Assembly: GCF_963259705.1 (NCBI RefSeq)
Contig: NC_081849.1
Coordinates: forward strand, 64,002,965 to 64,066,964
Direction of reading: 5' to 3'
Source: Myotis daubentonii
Lineage: Eukaryota > Chordata > Mammalia > Chiroptera > Vespertilionidae
DNA: 64,000 nucleotides
Shown here in pieces: positions 22,377 through 34,179 of this stretch (positions within the stretch are counted from its first letter, which is position 1; each line of letters opens with the position of its first letter). The position numbers were made by a program, and so were the translations under genes. Below the pieces are notes generated by a model. That model was given only the letters and a program-made list of their open reading frames with translations, was not told the DNA's origin and did not search any database.

Positions 22377-23170
22377 CCCCAGTTAAAAGATTCTTTTCTA
22401 TGACACTCTCCTGAGATACCTGAGTGTTAACAACTTTCTTTTTTCTCATAGCCTTTAGAATATACCTCATTTGCAAAATTTATTTCATCACATTATCTAT
22501 TTTTATATCTGTCTTCTGCATTAGGCGATAAGGTATTTGTATTCTTAGATGCCTGGCATAGTTCCCAGCATCTTACCAGGTATATATTGGATAAGGAATT
22601 AAAAAATAGCTACAGCCCCAATCTGAAAAAAAAAAAAATCAATCAGAGAATAAGACAAAGGGTAAAAAACTTAATTTCTATCTTTCCCACAGCAGTTCTC
22701 AGATTTGGCCAGATAAATAAACAGAAAACTCTCAAATAGAGTCAATATTGTATTTTTTTCACAACATATGAGCATATAAAGCAGTTCTCTGTGTTCTTGT
22801 CTTAGCAAATGATAGGCATTGCTGCTGAGGTGATGTGTCTAGAATCACAAGTTCTGTAAATGACCAGGATCAGTGTTTTGAGTAGGTTTATAGGTGAACA
22901 AGTTGGAAATCTATCACTGTTCAAAATAAGCCCTGGAATTATGGCTTTGACCAAGAGTAAATAGGAGGTATTTCATTTACCTCGGTACAGGTGCTGTTTT
23001 TGTTTGTTTGTTGTCATTTTTTTTAGATGCCAGAGCTATATAGTCAAATAAAAAATGGTTAAGGTGGTTTCTGGTTAATTCCATGTGGACCCAGTGATTC
23101 GAAATCAGAGTCTTCTGGGTATGCAGACTACATTGGCCCTGAACAATTAGGTTTTTAAAATTGAGATTTA
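22377..23170. other. Unannotated non-coding DNA
   Basis: AT-rich, no named repeat or gene recognised. Confidence 0.45.
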
Positions 23171-23171
23171 A

Positions 23172-23413
23172 AATCACCTGAGGATATTTTTCCATTGATT
23201 TTTAGAGAGAGTGGAAGGGAAGGGGAGAGACAGTAAGAGAGAAACATCTATGTGAAAAACACACATGGATTAGTTGCCTATCACAAGCACCCTGACCAGG
23301 GCCAGAGATTGAGCCTACAACCAAGGTATGTGCCCTTGACCAGAATTGAACCTGGGACCCTTCAGTCCTCAGGCCGAACGAAGCTCTATCCACTGAGCCA
23401 AACCGGCTATGGC
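23172..23413 (-). mobile_element. Ves SINE
   Basis: Reverse Ves: tail side 'aatcacctgaggatattttt', middle 'gattagttgcctatcacaag', 'aattgaacctgggacccttc', head 'gagccaaaccggctatggc'. There is a small insertion 'cgaa' in the head near 23377. Confidence 0.93.
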
Positions 23414-23649
23414 TGTGTCTTTATTTTAATGATCATCTAAATACGTGTTAGTAAAAGAGTACTCTAGATCATCTGGAGGTCAAGCTGATAACGTAGAGCT
23501 GCCATGTAATTTCAAATCCCAAGTTTATGAGTGAACATGGCTCAAATGGCTCCTCAAGTGACAGGGCCTAACTTCTGATGCACTGTTTCTCAACTGTCTG
23601 TGGGCTTGTAACTCAAGGACCCACCAGTTCTTACACTTGGAAAACAGTG

Positions 23650-24110
23650 ATACAGACGATAAATGCTTCCTCTAAGGAGACATTATTGATTTTTTATCTG
23701 GATAGTCAAGGGAAGATTTTATGAGGGAGCTGGCATCTGAGCTGGCCCTCAAGGGCAGGCCCTGTATACTCTCTCATAACAAATGACACCAAGTGTCCTC
23801 CATTTAAACTATCTGCTTGAGAAAATAGCCCACTTCCAGGGGCCATTCATTACTTCCTGTTATTCTTTGAGAGCCCCTATGTGTTAGTTATATTTAATTA
23901 TAGTGCGGCCCAGAGAGAAGATGGAATGGAAACACTGTGTGTAGGGAGACAGGTGAGATGGAAAGGGTGGGCTTGGGCAGGAAACAGGACATAGTTCAGG
24001 TTAACTGAAGTGCAGGACAAATGCAGGCTACAGAGGGATAGAGGGCGCAGTGCTGGCAAAAGCCCTTGGTGAAGGTCAAGGCTGAAGAGTGGGCATTTTT
24101 TTCTGTAATT
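23650..24110 (-). repeat. Possible L2 LINE fragment
   Basis: Weak reverse L2 resemblance: 'agggagctggcatctgagct', 'ggccctcaagggcaggccc', and later a 'gctggcaaaagcccttggtg' block. Strongly diverged. Confidence 0.4.
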
Positions 24111-24387
24111 AGACAAGGAAGGAGTTTGTGCAGTATTTTTGCAGGGGTACCATTTTATACTGATGGGGAGGACTCTGATAATACTATAGCGAACACAAAT
24201 TCACGGTTATGTTGTCGAGTAGCCATCTCGGCATCATGTTTTTAGATCTCTTTTGGTCACGTGGAGGAGTTTCAAAGCGTGTGTCGTTTTTGAACCTTAT
24301 ACAGGACACAGAGGATATGTTTTGAGTTGTACCTTGCCTTGCTTAAGGGGTGGACCTGGGCAGACATGTTTATTTTGAATTTTTCCT

Positions 24388-24604
24388 TTTTAATATTTTT
24401 TTTTATTGATTTCAGAGAGGAAGTGAGGAGAGAGAGAGAGATAGAAACATCAATGATGAGTGAGAATCATTGAACGGCTGCCTCTTGCACACCCCACACT
24501 GGGGATCAAGCTCGAAACCTGGGCATATGCCCTGACCAGGAATTGAACCGTGATCTCCTGGTTCACAGTTTGACACTCAACCACTGAGCCACACTGGCTG
24601 GGCT
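24388..24604 (-). mobile_element. Ves SINE (second head subfamily)
   Basis: Reverse Ves: 'tttttttttattgatttcag', 'gagatagaaacatcaatgat', 'ggggatcaagctcgaaacct', head 'tcaaccactgagccacactg'. The head matches the 'cagtggttgagcatcaacc' subfamily seen at 22025 and 63607. Confidence 0.92.
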
Positions 24605-24660
24605 AATTTTTTATTTTTAAATTACACTTTACTTTCAATATTATTTGTATTGGTTTAAGG

Positions 24661-24872
24661 CAGGGGTCGGCAAACTCATTAGTCAACAGAGCCAAATGTC
24701 AACAGTACAACGACTGAAATTTCTTTTTAGAGCCAAATTTTTTAAACTTAAACTATATAGGTAGGTACATTGTTATTAACTTAATTAGGGTACTCCTGAG
24801 GCTTAGGAAGAGCCACACTCAAGGGGCCAAAGAGCCTCATGTGGCTCTCGAGCCGCAGTTTGCCGACCACTG
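24661..24872. mobile_element. hAT non-autonomous DNA transposon (A)
   Basis: 212 bp. Ends are 'CAGGGGTCGGCAAACTCATT' on the left and, on the other strand, 'CAGTGGTCGGCAAACTGCGG' on the right. A perfect 8-bp target duplication 'gtttaagg' lies at 24653-24660 and 24873-24880. No transposase sequence inside. Confidence 0.96.
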
Positions 24873-24901
24873 GTTTAAGGTATACAGCATAGTGGTTAGA
24901 C

Positions 24902-25122
24902 CAGGGGTGGGCAAACTTTTTGACTCGAGGGCCACAATGGGTTCTTAAACTGGACCGGAGGGCCGGAACAAAAGCATGGATGGAGTGTTTGTGTGAACTA
25001 ATATAAATTCAAAGTAAACATCATTACATAAAAGGGTACGGTCTTTTTTTTTTTTTTTTTTTAGTTTTATTCATTTCAAAAGGACCAGATCCGGCCCGCG
25101 GGCCGTAGTTTGCCCATGGCTG
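24902..25122. mobile_element. hAT non-autonomous DNA transposon (B)
   Basis: 221 bp. Ends are 'CAGGGGTGGGCAAACTTTTT' and, on the other strand, 'CAGCCATGGGCAAACTACGG'. A perfect 8-bp duplication 'ggttagac' lies at 24894-24901 and 25123-25130. It carries an internal T run. Confidence 0.96.
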
Positions 25123-25165
25123 GGTTAGACAATCATATACTTTACAGAGTGTTCCCCCCAAGGGG

Positions 25166-28100
25166 CAGTCATGTTTAAATTGTATAAGCTTACCCAACCT
25201 TACCTCCACCTAGCTGGTTAAATCCAACTGGGCGCCTGACTGTGGGCGAACCAATTCAGGGCCTGGGCTGAGCTAATCAGACTGTCGTCTAGGGATTTGA
25301 AATTTGGACATTGAGAAACTGAGTTAATAAGATGAGAATGATGCCAGGACCAAAAGTGCCAAGTGAAGCACGTTGAAAGCAGAGGAAGCTTATTGAGAGA
25401 GAGAAAGAAGAAGGGAAGTGTGGCAGAGATGAAATGCACGAAGAGAGAATGGCCCTCGTTTCTATTTCCCAGTTCCAGTCCTCCTTTCTGTTTGGCTTGC
25501 ATGCAATTTCTTTCCTATGTTTCCACCCCCTTTCAGCATTGCCTGTTGTATGCTAAGTAGAATTCTCGACATGTAAGCTAATTTGAGTGGGTTCCTCTTT
25601 CTTGCATCCACACATAACCCTTCTCAAATGAAGACATAGGTTCTCCAGAGACCATCAGGCTGAAGGGAGTCATGTCAGCTCACCAGCTTAGGTGCTGAAC
25701 CAGCTTCCACGGTTTATTCGTGAGAACTCTGGGAAGCAAGTTGGCAAGTGAACTGTGAGCACTGCTTGGTGAGATTCCTCCTCTGGATGTGGCCACAGAT
25801 GGACCAAAGACCTTAGCCGTCCCTACGGTCTACACTGACCAAAGCCAAGAACATTCTGACGGAAATCTGAGACCCATCACCACAGTGACAACATGATTTT
25901 TTTTAAACCTGCAATTTTCCATTGTTCTTTGTGAGCAACAAAATCTCACAGCCGAAGGAGAGTCATTGCCATTTGTTCAAGTGTCTGATGAAATCTAAAG
26001 ATCTCTTCATACTAAATGCAGGATTTAATCAGGAGTGGGTAACATGAATGTGTGTACTTTAATGAATCTGCAGAGGTTGTCAGTAGCTGAATTCCTGGGC
26101 TATGCAACTTGTAATTGAAAATCTTTACATTTTAGTTCCACCTGTCATTTTTCTAATTCTATTCAAAGAATGTCTATTACAATAATCCCTTTCCCTGTCT
26201 ATCAAAAGTTATGCTTTAGCAGAAATGTGTAGCATTAGAAAATATTAATTCCAACATGTTAGTAATTTGGAAAGCTTGATATTTTTCAGGGTTGTTGAAA
26301 CTATAGAAAGGACTTTCATCCCAATAAGGAATACATTTACTAAATAACAAGTGGCCATGCGAAAGATTATTTCAGTCCATTTCCTTTAAGATGCTGAGCC
26401 TTTTTGGGGCATATACGGGAATCCCAGGGAACTCACCCGGCAGGGGGTGGACTCCCAGGGAATCTTCTTGGCACTTTTCCCTGGAGCATGCTTTGCTGCT
26501 CTGCTGTGATGCATCCCCACTGGCGGGAATTCTATTCTTCACTCACAGAGGCTAAGGGCAGCAGGATGAAGTTTGGCTCACTCTCTCTCTCTTGCTAGAT
26601 TTCCTTGAGCGTTGGAAATTTTACAAGGAACAACCAAACTGCACCACGAAATGGTATTGATATTACGGGATTGCATCAATAGCATTGGCTGTTTCATTTC
26701 CATTCACTTATCAGACGTATTTACTTCTCAGATATTTCCTTAACCGGAATTGACTGAACTATAATTGCCTATTTCTTTGGTCCATTGGCTGTTAACCTTG
26801 AAGTGACTGGGGTAGAGCTGGCGAGGCCTTCCCTGTCAGGCCTGACCTCTCACTATGCTGGAGAGAGCGCTGCCATGACAACGGCGACAGATGTCAGCTA
26901 AGCAATGTGCACCCTAGAAAGACTCCTGTATTGAGAAAATCGATCTTGTAATGGTGCCATGGAGCACATTCGCTGAACTGCCAAGTGTTCTAGGCTTAAT
27001 CATTTATTTCATCTCGCAGAGAGAAGAAAACATAAAAGAAATGAAATGAATTTGACCTCTGTCTTCTGAGTGACTTTAGTGCTACAATGAATTCTAGCAA
27101 GTGCCTCTTATGAATTTTAAAAAATTACATTAGGAATAACATTTTGAAGTGAAATGACTCTTGTAATGCCAACCCTCCAGAAACATGTTATTTCAAATGT
27201 CAGATACATAATAGTCATTTGCTATTTTCTGTGTATGTCCAGGGGTTAGCTCCGTCTTGGGTATGTTTCAGGCAAATTATTATAAAGGAGCCAGGAATGA
27301 GGCCGAACAGAGCACGCTGCTTTGGCTCTCTCCATTTTTTTTTTTTTAAACGTAAGGGGACTTCCTTTGTGCTGATTACCACAGGGTTTAGTGAGCAGCA
27401 TAAACAGTGTTTCATATCGACAGCTCCGAACCCCTCTCAGTTTTAGAGTCTTCCAGTCACGTCCAGGCCTCTGCCTCCGGAGCTGCGTTTGTCTCCCTGA
27501 CAGTTAATCTGGGCACAGCCTTTCATCGTCTTGATGGGCTTGTCATTCATGCCTTGACACCTCTCATTCATCTGAGTTTGGCTGCTGGATATGCAAATGA
27601 TCGGAGGACTGAACACCATCATCCCTCAGCTGTGATGGCCAGTATGTCAATGTCACTATTCTTGGGAACAGCCGTTCTGTCCAGAGCCGGGGAGAGATGA
27701 AGCCAGGGGACCTGAAATGCACTTCTGACCTTTCTCTGGCCCAGGTCACAACTCGATTCTTAAACAAGCAAACACCCAAACCAAGACAAACCCCAAAGCC
27801 TAAAGATTGTAGCCAAGTCTCTCTGATCACCTTGCCCATCTCAATAAATATCATTCAGAGTGATTATAGTGAAAGGGATCTCTTAAAATTTTCAATGCGA
27901 TATGTCTGTCTCTTGTGCTGTGGGATATTTTATTGCATTTTTGCCCCCAAGTGGAGCTGACGGGAGCCAAGCTTGTAATTTAAATCAATAAGAACCCTTT
28001 ACCATGGCCATAAAATACTTGGCTAAACCTTTGAAGTGGCCACAGTTGAATGCACAGTGAACACAGTATAAATGTTCCTTAAGATGTATTGTATGAGACC

Positions 28101-29960
28101 ACAACTAAAACAGCATTCAAAGGCACCGGCCCTAAGCATCTTTCGTGACTGATGGGAGAGGGTCCCCACTGCTTTTGATCATTTACATGCGCTGTTCGCA
28201 TTGCCACCCGAAGTGGTTCCAAACAAGCCCTCTTCATTGGCACATCACCCCAGCCTGCAGCCTTCTGCTTTCTCTTCAGACCTTTTCATGATATTTGGTG
28301 GTTATCTGGGATCTGGGTCCTCTTCCACACAAGTAACCCACATCAGATAGGCTGTTGTGTGGACTGTTTAGATTTCGTTTGCATCATAGTTGGGAAAACC
28401 AAACAAAGGCTAGCTATTTGCATCCATCCAGCCAGCGGGTGCTGTGCTGCGGGTATTCACCGAAGCTCCCGGGCAGCGTCCTTTGCAGGAAACCGAAGCT
28501 GACCTGTTAGTTTCTTCCGCAGTGGCTAGGTTTGGGAGTGGAGTTCTTAGAAAACTGTCAGACTTGAGAAGATGGCATTCTCCTCCACTCTGCTCTCCTC
28601 TCTGCCTCACACCTGCTCTTGGCCTGTCCCCTTTTCTGGCTCATCCTTGATGCCTTGTGTCTCCTTTGTGTGGATTGGGTGGATGGATGGTGATGGATGT
28701 TTCCTCACTCTTGTTCTCTGTGTCTCTGTTCCTTACTCTTGGTCTTTCCCTCTTTCTTTCTCTCTCAGATTCTAAAATCCTCTCTGATTCCACAATATCA
28801 GTAATATCTGAGTTTGGAATTTGGGCACGTGACCTTCCAGTCTCTCTTGCTCAGCTGGTTGGTAGTGTTGCCATTGGGCCAAAGGCACAGGTTTAAGCCC
28901 CCCCCCCCCCTGCCCCCCTCCAGTGTCAGTCATTCCCTCCCAGAACTCTGACTGAATGAATACCTTTCCAGGTCACTGCCTCTAGACGCCACTTATTTAT
29001 TCTTGATGAGAAGCCAAAGATAGGGGCTACTTTCCACCTTATCTGATAGAATAAACCTTCCCCACAGTCCCGAGTCTCAGGATGGGACCGCGCGTATCGG
29101 TGGCTAAGGAGATGGACACACTCTGTGGCCTCTCTTCTTCCCATAGCCACTTTCCGAAGGGCTTGTCTGAGTCTCAGATCTGACTTCCCTCATGGACCAC
29201 ATGTCATGTGTGCCCAGCATATGCAGTCTGGCCACGCCTGTTGCTGCCTGGCCTCTGCAAACCCAACACGATTAGGTGGCTGTCGATAATTCAGGGCGAG
29301 CTTATGAGGTTTCTTTTGTCCTATGTGAGAACAGAGGAGGCAGGGCCTGTACAATGCATTATTTATGCTTATGAAGTTGGCGTGTATAAATGACACCGAA
29401 CAATGTATGGGAGAGTAAACTCGGAACTGAAATCAGATTTTAAATATCTACCAATGAGGTTCAGTGTTTAGAACTTGTTTGAGTCCTGACTTGAACAAAC
29501 TAACTGTAAAAAGATGTTTTGGTTTTTTGTTAGACAATTGGGAACATTTGACCATGAACTGGTTATCAGATCATTTAAAAAATAGTACAAGCAAAGAAAC
29601 AAATAGGGTAGCTAAAACCACACTGGGAAATGATGCTAATTGTTCAAGCTGGGCGCTGTTTAGAATAATGGTTCATTACACCACGCACTCTATTTTTCTG
29701 CATGTTTTAAAATACTCTGTATTACAAAGTTAGGAGAAGTTAGCCTGCAGCCTCAGGATTGCATGTTTACATATTTGCATGGGTCACCATAGTGACACCT
29801 CCTATTCAGTGAATTTTTTCTCTTAGGGCTTTGACTGTTTGCCTGTCAGCTGATCTTTTTTACCTTCTATGTCACGATCACCTTTCAATCATGGAGCTGT
29901 TTGAATAATATCTATCTGCACTTGCCAGCTTTGTGGTCTGAATGTCAACATTTGACATGG
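25166..29960. other. Repeat-free non-coding block (about 4.8 kb)
   Basis: I could not recognise any SINE, LINE, LTR or DNA transposon in this interval, while most of the window has one every kilobase or so. No coding frame has a recognisable domain; the frames at 27407-27700, 27564-27854 and 27697-27960 overlap on both strands. Only homopolymer runs stand out, for example the C run at about 28898-28910. The pattern fits conserved regulatory DNA, but that is inference. Confidence 0.45.
29765..29796 (+). promoter_or_regulatory. Candidate FOX / octamer / RFX motif cluster
   Basis: In 32 bp there is GTTTAC (29765-29770, forkhead-like), ATTTGCAT (29773-29780, an exact octamer) and GTCACCATAGTGAC (29783-29796, a GTCAC/GTGAC palindrome resembling an RFX X-box). 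Motif matches only. Confidence 0.4.
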
Positions 29961-29964
29961 GAGT

Positions 29965-30080
29965 ATCTGCCTGCTCTCTCCCAACCCAGATCAGAAGCTC
30001 CTTGAGGTCAGGACCGTTTCTGAGCTTTTGGTATTTCCGGCCCAGCATCTCGCAGGGTGAGGCCCAGAGTAGGCTGGACT
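29965..30080 (+). repeat. L2 LINE, 3' end
   Basis: 'agatcagaagctccttgagg', 'tcaggaccgtttctgagctt' and 'ggcccagcatctcgcagg' correspond to the L2 terminal region in forward orientation. Confidence 0.65.
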
Positions 30081-30344
30081 GAGCTGTGGCAACATATTGA
30101 CCCCTAAATCTCGGCGACTTAATGTACTAAAAGTTCAGTGAGACTGGCCGGGGAAGGAGGTGGAGGCTGCCGGCTGGCTTTGGTCTGCCTCAGCCTAGAC
30201 ATGACCCACAAGACTTTCCCAGAGTCCCTCGGCTCGAGCTAATTGTACAGCCTCCTAACAGCAAAAGAGGCTGGGAAATGGCGGGGACTTCATATTTGGT
30301 GAGCATCAATTGTCTATGCTGCAAGGCGCTAAATGATGTTTGTT

Positions 30345-30569
30345 TGTTTTCTTAAATATATTTTTATTGATTTTTTTACAGAGAGGAAGGGAGAGGGACA
30401 GAGAGTCAGAAACATCGATGAGAGAGAAACATCGATCAGCTGCCTCCTGCACACCCCCTACTGGGGATGTGCCCGCAATCACGGTATATGCCCCTGACTG
30501 GAATCGAACCTGGGACCCTTCAGTTCCTAGGCCGACGCTCTATCCACTGAGCCAAATCAGTCAGGGCTG
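30345..30569 (-). mobile_element. Ves SINE
   Basis: Reverse Ves flanked by a 13-bp duplication 'aatgatgtttgtt' at 30332-30344 and 30570-30582. The body has 'tttttattgatttttttaca' and head 'gagccaaatcagtcagggct'. Confidence 0.96.
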
Positions 30570-30582
30570 AATGATGTTTGTT

Positions 30583-31070
30583 GAAGCCACTTCTTACCCC
30601 ATGACTTTCTGCTGTGGGTTCACTGCAGGGGCCACCCTGTGAAAATGCTGCTTTGTATCCAGGGCAGAATGTGCCCATGAAAATGGACATGTCTGAGAAA
30701 AACCAGCACCGAAGGGCTCTCAGCCACTGCTTTGGGTGTAAATTTCGTTCACTCATGCCCCCCACTCCCCCAGAGGTTCCTAGTGAGCATGTGTAAACCC
30801 TGTCCACTGATGGAGGGGCCAAAGGGCAAGAAACAGGGACCAGGGGAGTAACTGTCTGCTTGGATCCTGTGGATGCAAAGAGCAGTGACCCCTCAGGCTA
30901 GGCTACTCGAAGGTGATTCACCTGAGGTGACAATGGAAAAAGTGGCCTCAGGGCCAACTTGGGGCAGAATGAGGCAGAGCTGCCCACCCGCGTAGGAGCC
31001 AGGAGCCGTCAGGAGGCAGGCAGCACATCCCAAGTCAGGGTCCCAGTCTCTCCCCTGGCAGCCATCAGTT
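30583..31070. other. Unannotated non-coding DNA
   Basis: Nothing recognised between the Ves copy and the L1 nest. Confidence 0.45.
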
Positions 31071-31354
31071 CTCATCTGTCTCTGTGGGTGAACCTATTCT
31101 GGATATTTCATGTAAATGTAATCCTACATGTGTGACCTGTCGTGTCTGGCTTCTTTCACTCTGCATACTGCGTTTGGGGTTCATTCGTGTTGTAGCATGC
31201 ATCAGGATTTTATTCTTTTTATGGCTAACATTCCCTTGTTTGTTCCTATCACATTTTGTTGATTAATTCACCCATGGATGGGTATTTGGGGTTTTCCACC
31301 TTTTGGCTATTGTGAATAATGCTGCTATGAACATTCATGAGCAAGTTTCTGTTT
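31071..31354 (-). repeat. Old L1, ORF2 3' region (antisense), left part
   Basis: Reverse-oriented old L1: 'gtgtctggcttctttcactc', 'gggttcattcgtgttgtagc', 'ccatggatgggtatttgggg', 'tattgtgaataatgctgcta'. It continues at 32463 on the other side of a younger L1. Confidence 0.88.
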
Positions 31355-31372
31355 GAGAACCTGAATTCTTTT

Positions 31373-32444
31373 TTTTAATTTGGTTTTATTTATTTATTTA
31401 TTTATTTAAACTTTCTTTTTTCTTTTTTTTTAATTTTATTTTTTTTAATTGCTTAAAGTATTACAAAGGGTATTACATATGTGTCCATTCCCCCCCCCCC
31501 CCGCCCTAGACAGTCCCCTAGCCTCCCCTATCCCCCAGTGTCTTATGTCCATTGGTTATGCTTATATGCATGCATACAAGTCCTTTGGTTGATCTCTTAC
31601 CCCCCTCCCTCCTGCCCCCCAACCCTCCCCGGCCTTCCTGCTGCAGTTTGACAATCTGTTTGAGGCAGCTCTTTATAGAGACCAAAAGTTTATAATGGTC
31701 TCTATTATCCATGAATGAGTGAGATCATGTGGTATTTTTCCTTCATTGACTGGCTTATTTCACTTAGCATAATGCTCTCCAGTTCCATCCATGCTGTTGC
31801 AAATGGTAAGAGTGCCTTCCTTTTTAGAGCAGCATAGTATTCCATCGAGTAGATGTACCACAGTTTTCTAATCCATTCATCTACTGATGGGCACTTAGGC
31901 TGTTTCCAGATCTTAGCTATGGTGAATTGTGCTGCTATGAACATAGGGGTGCATATATCCTTTCTGATTGGTGTTTCTGGTTTCTTGGGATATATTCCTA
32001 GAAGTGGGATCACAGGGTCAAATGGGAGTTCCATTTTCAGTTTTTTGAGGAAACTGCATACTGTCTTCCATAGTGGCTGCACCAGTCTGCATTCCCACCA
32101 GCAGTGCACAAGTGTTCCTTTTTCTCCACATCCTCCCCAGCACTTGTTGTTTGTTGATTTGTTGATGATAGCCAGCCTGACAGGTGTGAGATGGTACCTC
32201 ATTGTTGTTTTGATTTGCATCTCTCGGATGATTAGTGACTTTGAGCATGTTTTCATATGTCTCTTGGCTTTCTGAATGTCCTCTTTTGGAAGGTGTCTAT
32301 TTAGGTCCTTTGCCCATTTTTTGATTGGATTGTTTATCTTCCTTTTGTTAAGTTGTATGAGTTCCCTATAAATTTTGGAGATTAGGCCCTTATCAGATAT
32401 GACATTGGCAAATATGTTTTCCCACACAGTGGGTTTTCTCGTTG
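31373..32444 (-). mobile_element. Younger L1, 5'-truncated, nested in an older L1
   Basis: A reverse L1 of about 1.07 kb flanked by an 18-bp target duplication 'gagaacctgaattctttt' at 31355-31372 and 32445-32462. The low end is T-rich with a TTTA run (the tail). Next comes a C-rich 3' UTR, then the ORF2 stop at about 31705 and an open ORF2 C-terminal frame up to the truncation point. It is a typical target-primed insertion with 5' truncation. Confidence 0.95.
31705..32441 (-). pseudogene. L1 ORF2 C-terminal fragment, open frame
   Basis: About 245 residues of the C-terminal part of L1 ORF2p (the endonuclease/reverse-transcriptase protein); both enzyme domains are missing through 5' truncation. 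Visible marks are '[20 protein letters not shown]', '[19 protein letters not shown]' and the cysteine-rich motif CX3CX7HX4C as '[18 protein letters not shown]' at 32089-32142. Next come '[15 protein letters not shown]' and '[13 protein letters not shown]'-like sequence, ending near 'MISLIHG'. No stop or frameshift interrupts it, so the insertion is fairly young. The frame continues by chance into the older L1 upstream, which is not part of this protein. It has no start or promoter and is not a functional gene. Confidence 0.95.
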
Positions 32445-32462
32445 GAGAACCTGAATTCTTTT

Positions 32463-32730
32463 GGGTATATACGTAGGCATGGAATTGCTGGGTCATTTGA
32501 TAATTTTATGCTTAACTTTTTGAGAAACCACCAAACTGTTTTCCAAAGTGGCTGCACATTTTACCTTCCCACCTGTGTTGCACAGGAGTTCCAATTTCTC
32601 CACAGCCGTGCCAACACTTATTTCCCGTTTTTTTATTTAATTTATTTTTTTATTCTAGTCCTCCTAGTGGGCATGAAGCCGTGTCTCCCTGTGGTTTTGA
32701 TCTGCATTTCCCCTATTTTTATTTTCTAAA
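32463..32730 (-). repeat. Old L1, ORF2 3' region (antisense), right part
   Basis: Continues the element at 31071: 'gggtatatacgtaggcatgg', 'aattgctgggtcatttgata', 'ccaaactgttttccaaagtg', 'gctgcacattttaccttccc'. The only break between the two parts is the younger L1 and its target duplication. Confidence 0.88.
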
Positions 32731-32844
32731 TGCAGAGGAGGAGTTTGGTGTTCCTGGCTTCTTTGACACCCCAACCATCCCTGCTGGCTAATATGTTAAA
32801 GAGGCTTCTATTGGGAAAGAGGTCCGCCCCTATGCCTCTAGTTA

Positions 32845-33470
32845 GATTTTAAATTAGTCCAAACTCTGTGGAAGACCACTTGGCAACACTCCTCATTGAA
32901 ATGAAAAATGCACGCACCCTTTGACCCAGCAGTTCCAAGCCCAGGAATCTGTCCTATGGATACTCTCCCCTGTGAACCACATGGTGTGTGTATAAGGTTA
33001 TTCACTGCAGCATTATTTATAAGAGCAACAGATGGGAGACAAAATGGACGCCCTTGCTCGGGCACTGGCTGGCTAAACACATTTTGGCACCGCCATACAA
33101 TGGGATACTGCACAGCTGTGAAAAAGATGGGGCCACCTCTTTGTGTGCTGAGGTAAAGGAATTCCAAGACACACTGTCAAGTGTAAAACACATCAAGTTG
33201 TAGAACAGTGTATAAATAGGCTGCCCGTCATATAGAAGTGGGAGGAACGAATGTCTGTGTGTGTGTGTGTATGTGTGTGTATTTTCTTGCATATTCATGA
33301 AATACCTCTGGAGAGGGGAAATTGGTGAGGGGGTGGACAAGGGTGGGAAGGACAATTTTTACTGCCTACCTTCTTGTGCCTTTGGAATTTCAAACCCTGT
33401 AAATATATTTCCTGTAAAGAAATCAATCAATTAAATGAAAATTAAGGCAATTCATAAACACCGAAAGATC
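32845..33470 (+). repeat. Old L1, ORF2 end and 3' UTR (sense)
   Basis: Forward old L1: 'agtccaaactctgtggaaga', 'ccctttgacccagcagttcc', 'cactgcagcattatttataa', 'acaatgggatactgcacagc', then a 3' UTR with a short TG run and 'attttcttgcatattcatga'. It lies head-on to the reverse L1 on its left. Confidence 0.85.
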
Positions 33471-33919
33471 TCACTAATTTGAGCTCTGATATTTCTGGTT
33501 TTATGGTCATTTTGATAGGATATGGGCTCTAATGGAAGATTCTCTATGTAAGTCCAGGCGAGGGGTGGGGTTGCAAGAGAAATAATTTAAGTTCTCATTC
33601 TTCTCCCTGCTACTGCAGTCCTGGCTGCAGCCACAGCTTGACCATAACTTGAACTTGAGTCAGCCTGCCAGAGGCCATCCTAGTAACCTCTCACAGCACC
33701 CCCTCTGTCTGGCTCCCAGGAGTCCTGCCATCAGGGTAGCCCCCTGAGTGAGGCTCAGACTGAAACTGATGGGACTGGGTGAGAAGAGGAGCAGATATGG
33801 CCCTGGGCATTGGGTGGAGACTGTGTTTAAAGTAAATCTTTGAACCTGAGACTTGGAGCTCAGTGCCGCTCCCCCATGGTGCAGCCCAGAGAGCTCTGAG
33901 CAAACCAGACCATCCAGGA

Positions 33920-34065
33920 GCAAGACTTAGCTCTGCCAGTTTTTTTGCCATGTGACTTTGGAGAAATCACCACAAGTCTCTGAACCTCTGTTTTCTCATT
34001 TCTAATTGGGGCTAGCAGATACAAGATTGTTGCATGTAGAAGATGAACGTTATTAAGAGGGCTTT
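33920..34065 (+). repeat. MIR SINE
   Basis: Forward MIR: 'cttagctctgccag', 'gccatgtgactttggagaaa', 'tcaccacaagtctctgaacc', 'tctgttttctcatttctaat'. Confidence 0.8.
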
Positions 34066-34179
34066 TCTAGTGTAAGCTCTATAAGATGCAATAAAAACGT
34101 GAAGGGTTATCTTGAAAGTTACTACAAAAACCCCACATTGGCTCAACTTCTCTTATGTGCTGAGATGTTTGAGAACTTG

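Larger units (their letters stand above)
24605..25165. repeat. Old L1 3' UTR fragment, split by two hAT insertions
   Basis: Host pieces 24605-24660, 24873-24901 and 25123-25165 read together as the L1 3' UTR block seen at 9547 ('ggtttaaggtatacagcata', 'gtggttagacaatcatatac'). Two hAT elements interrupt it. Confidence 0.7.

Noticed and set aside
23585..23655. Possible short hAT-like element ('actgtttctcaac ... gaaaacagtg')
   Set aside because: Ends do not pair well and no 8-bp duplication is visible.
31853..32275. 140-codon plus-strand frame
   Set aside because: Antisense shadow of the L1 ORF2 C-terminal frame.
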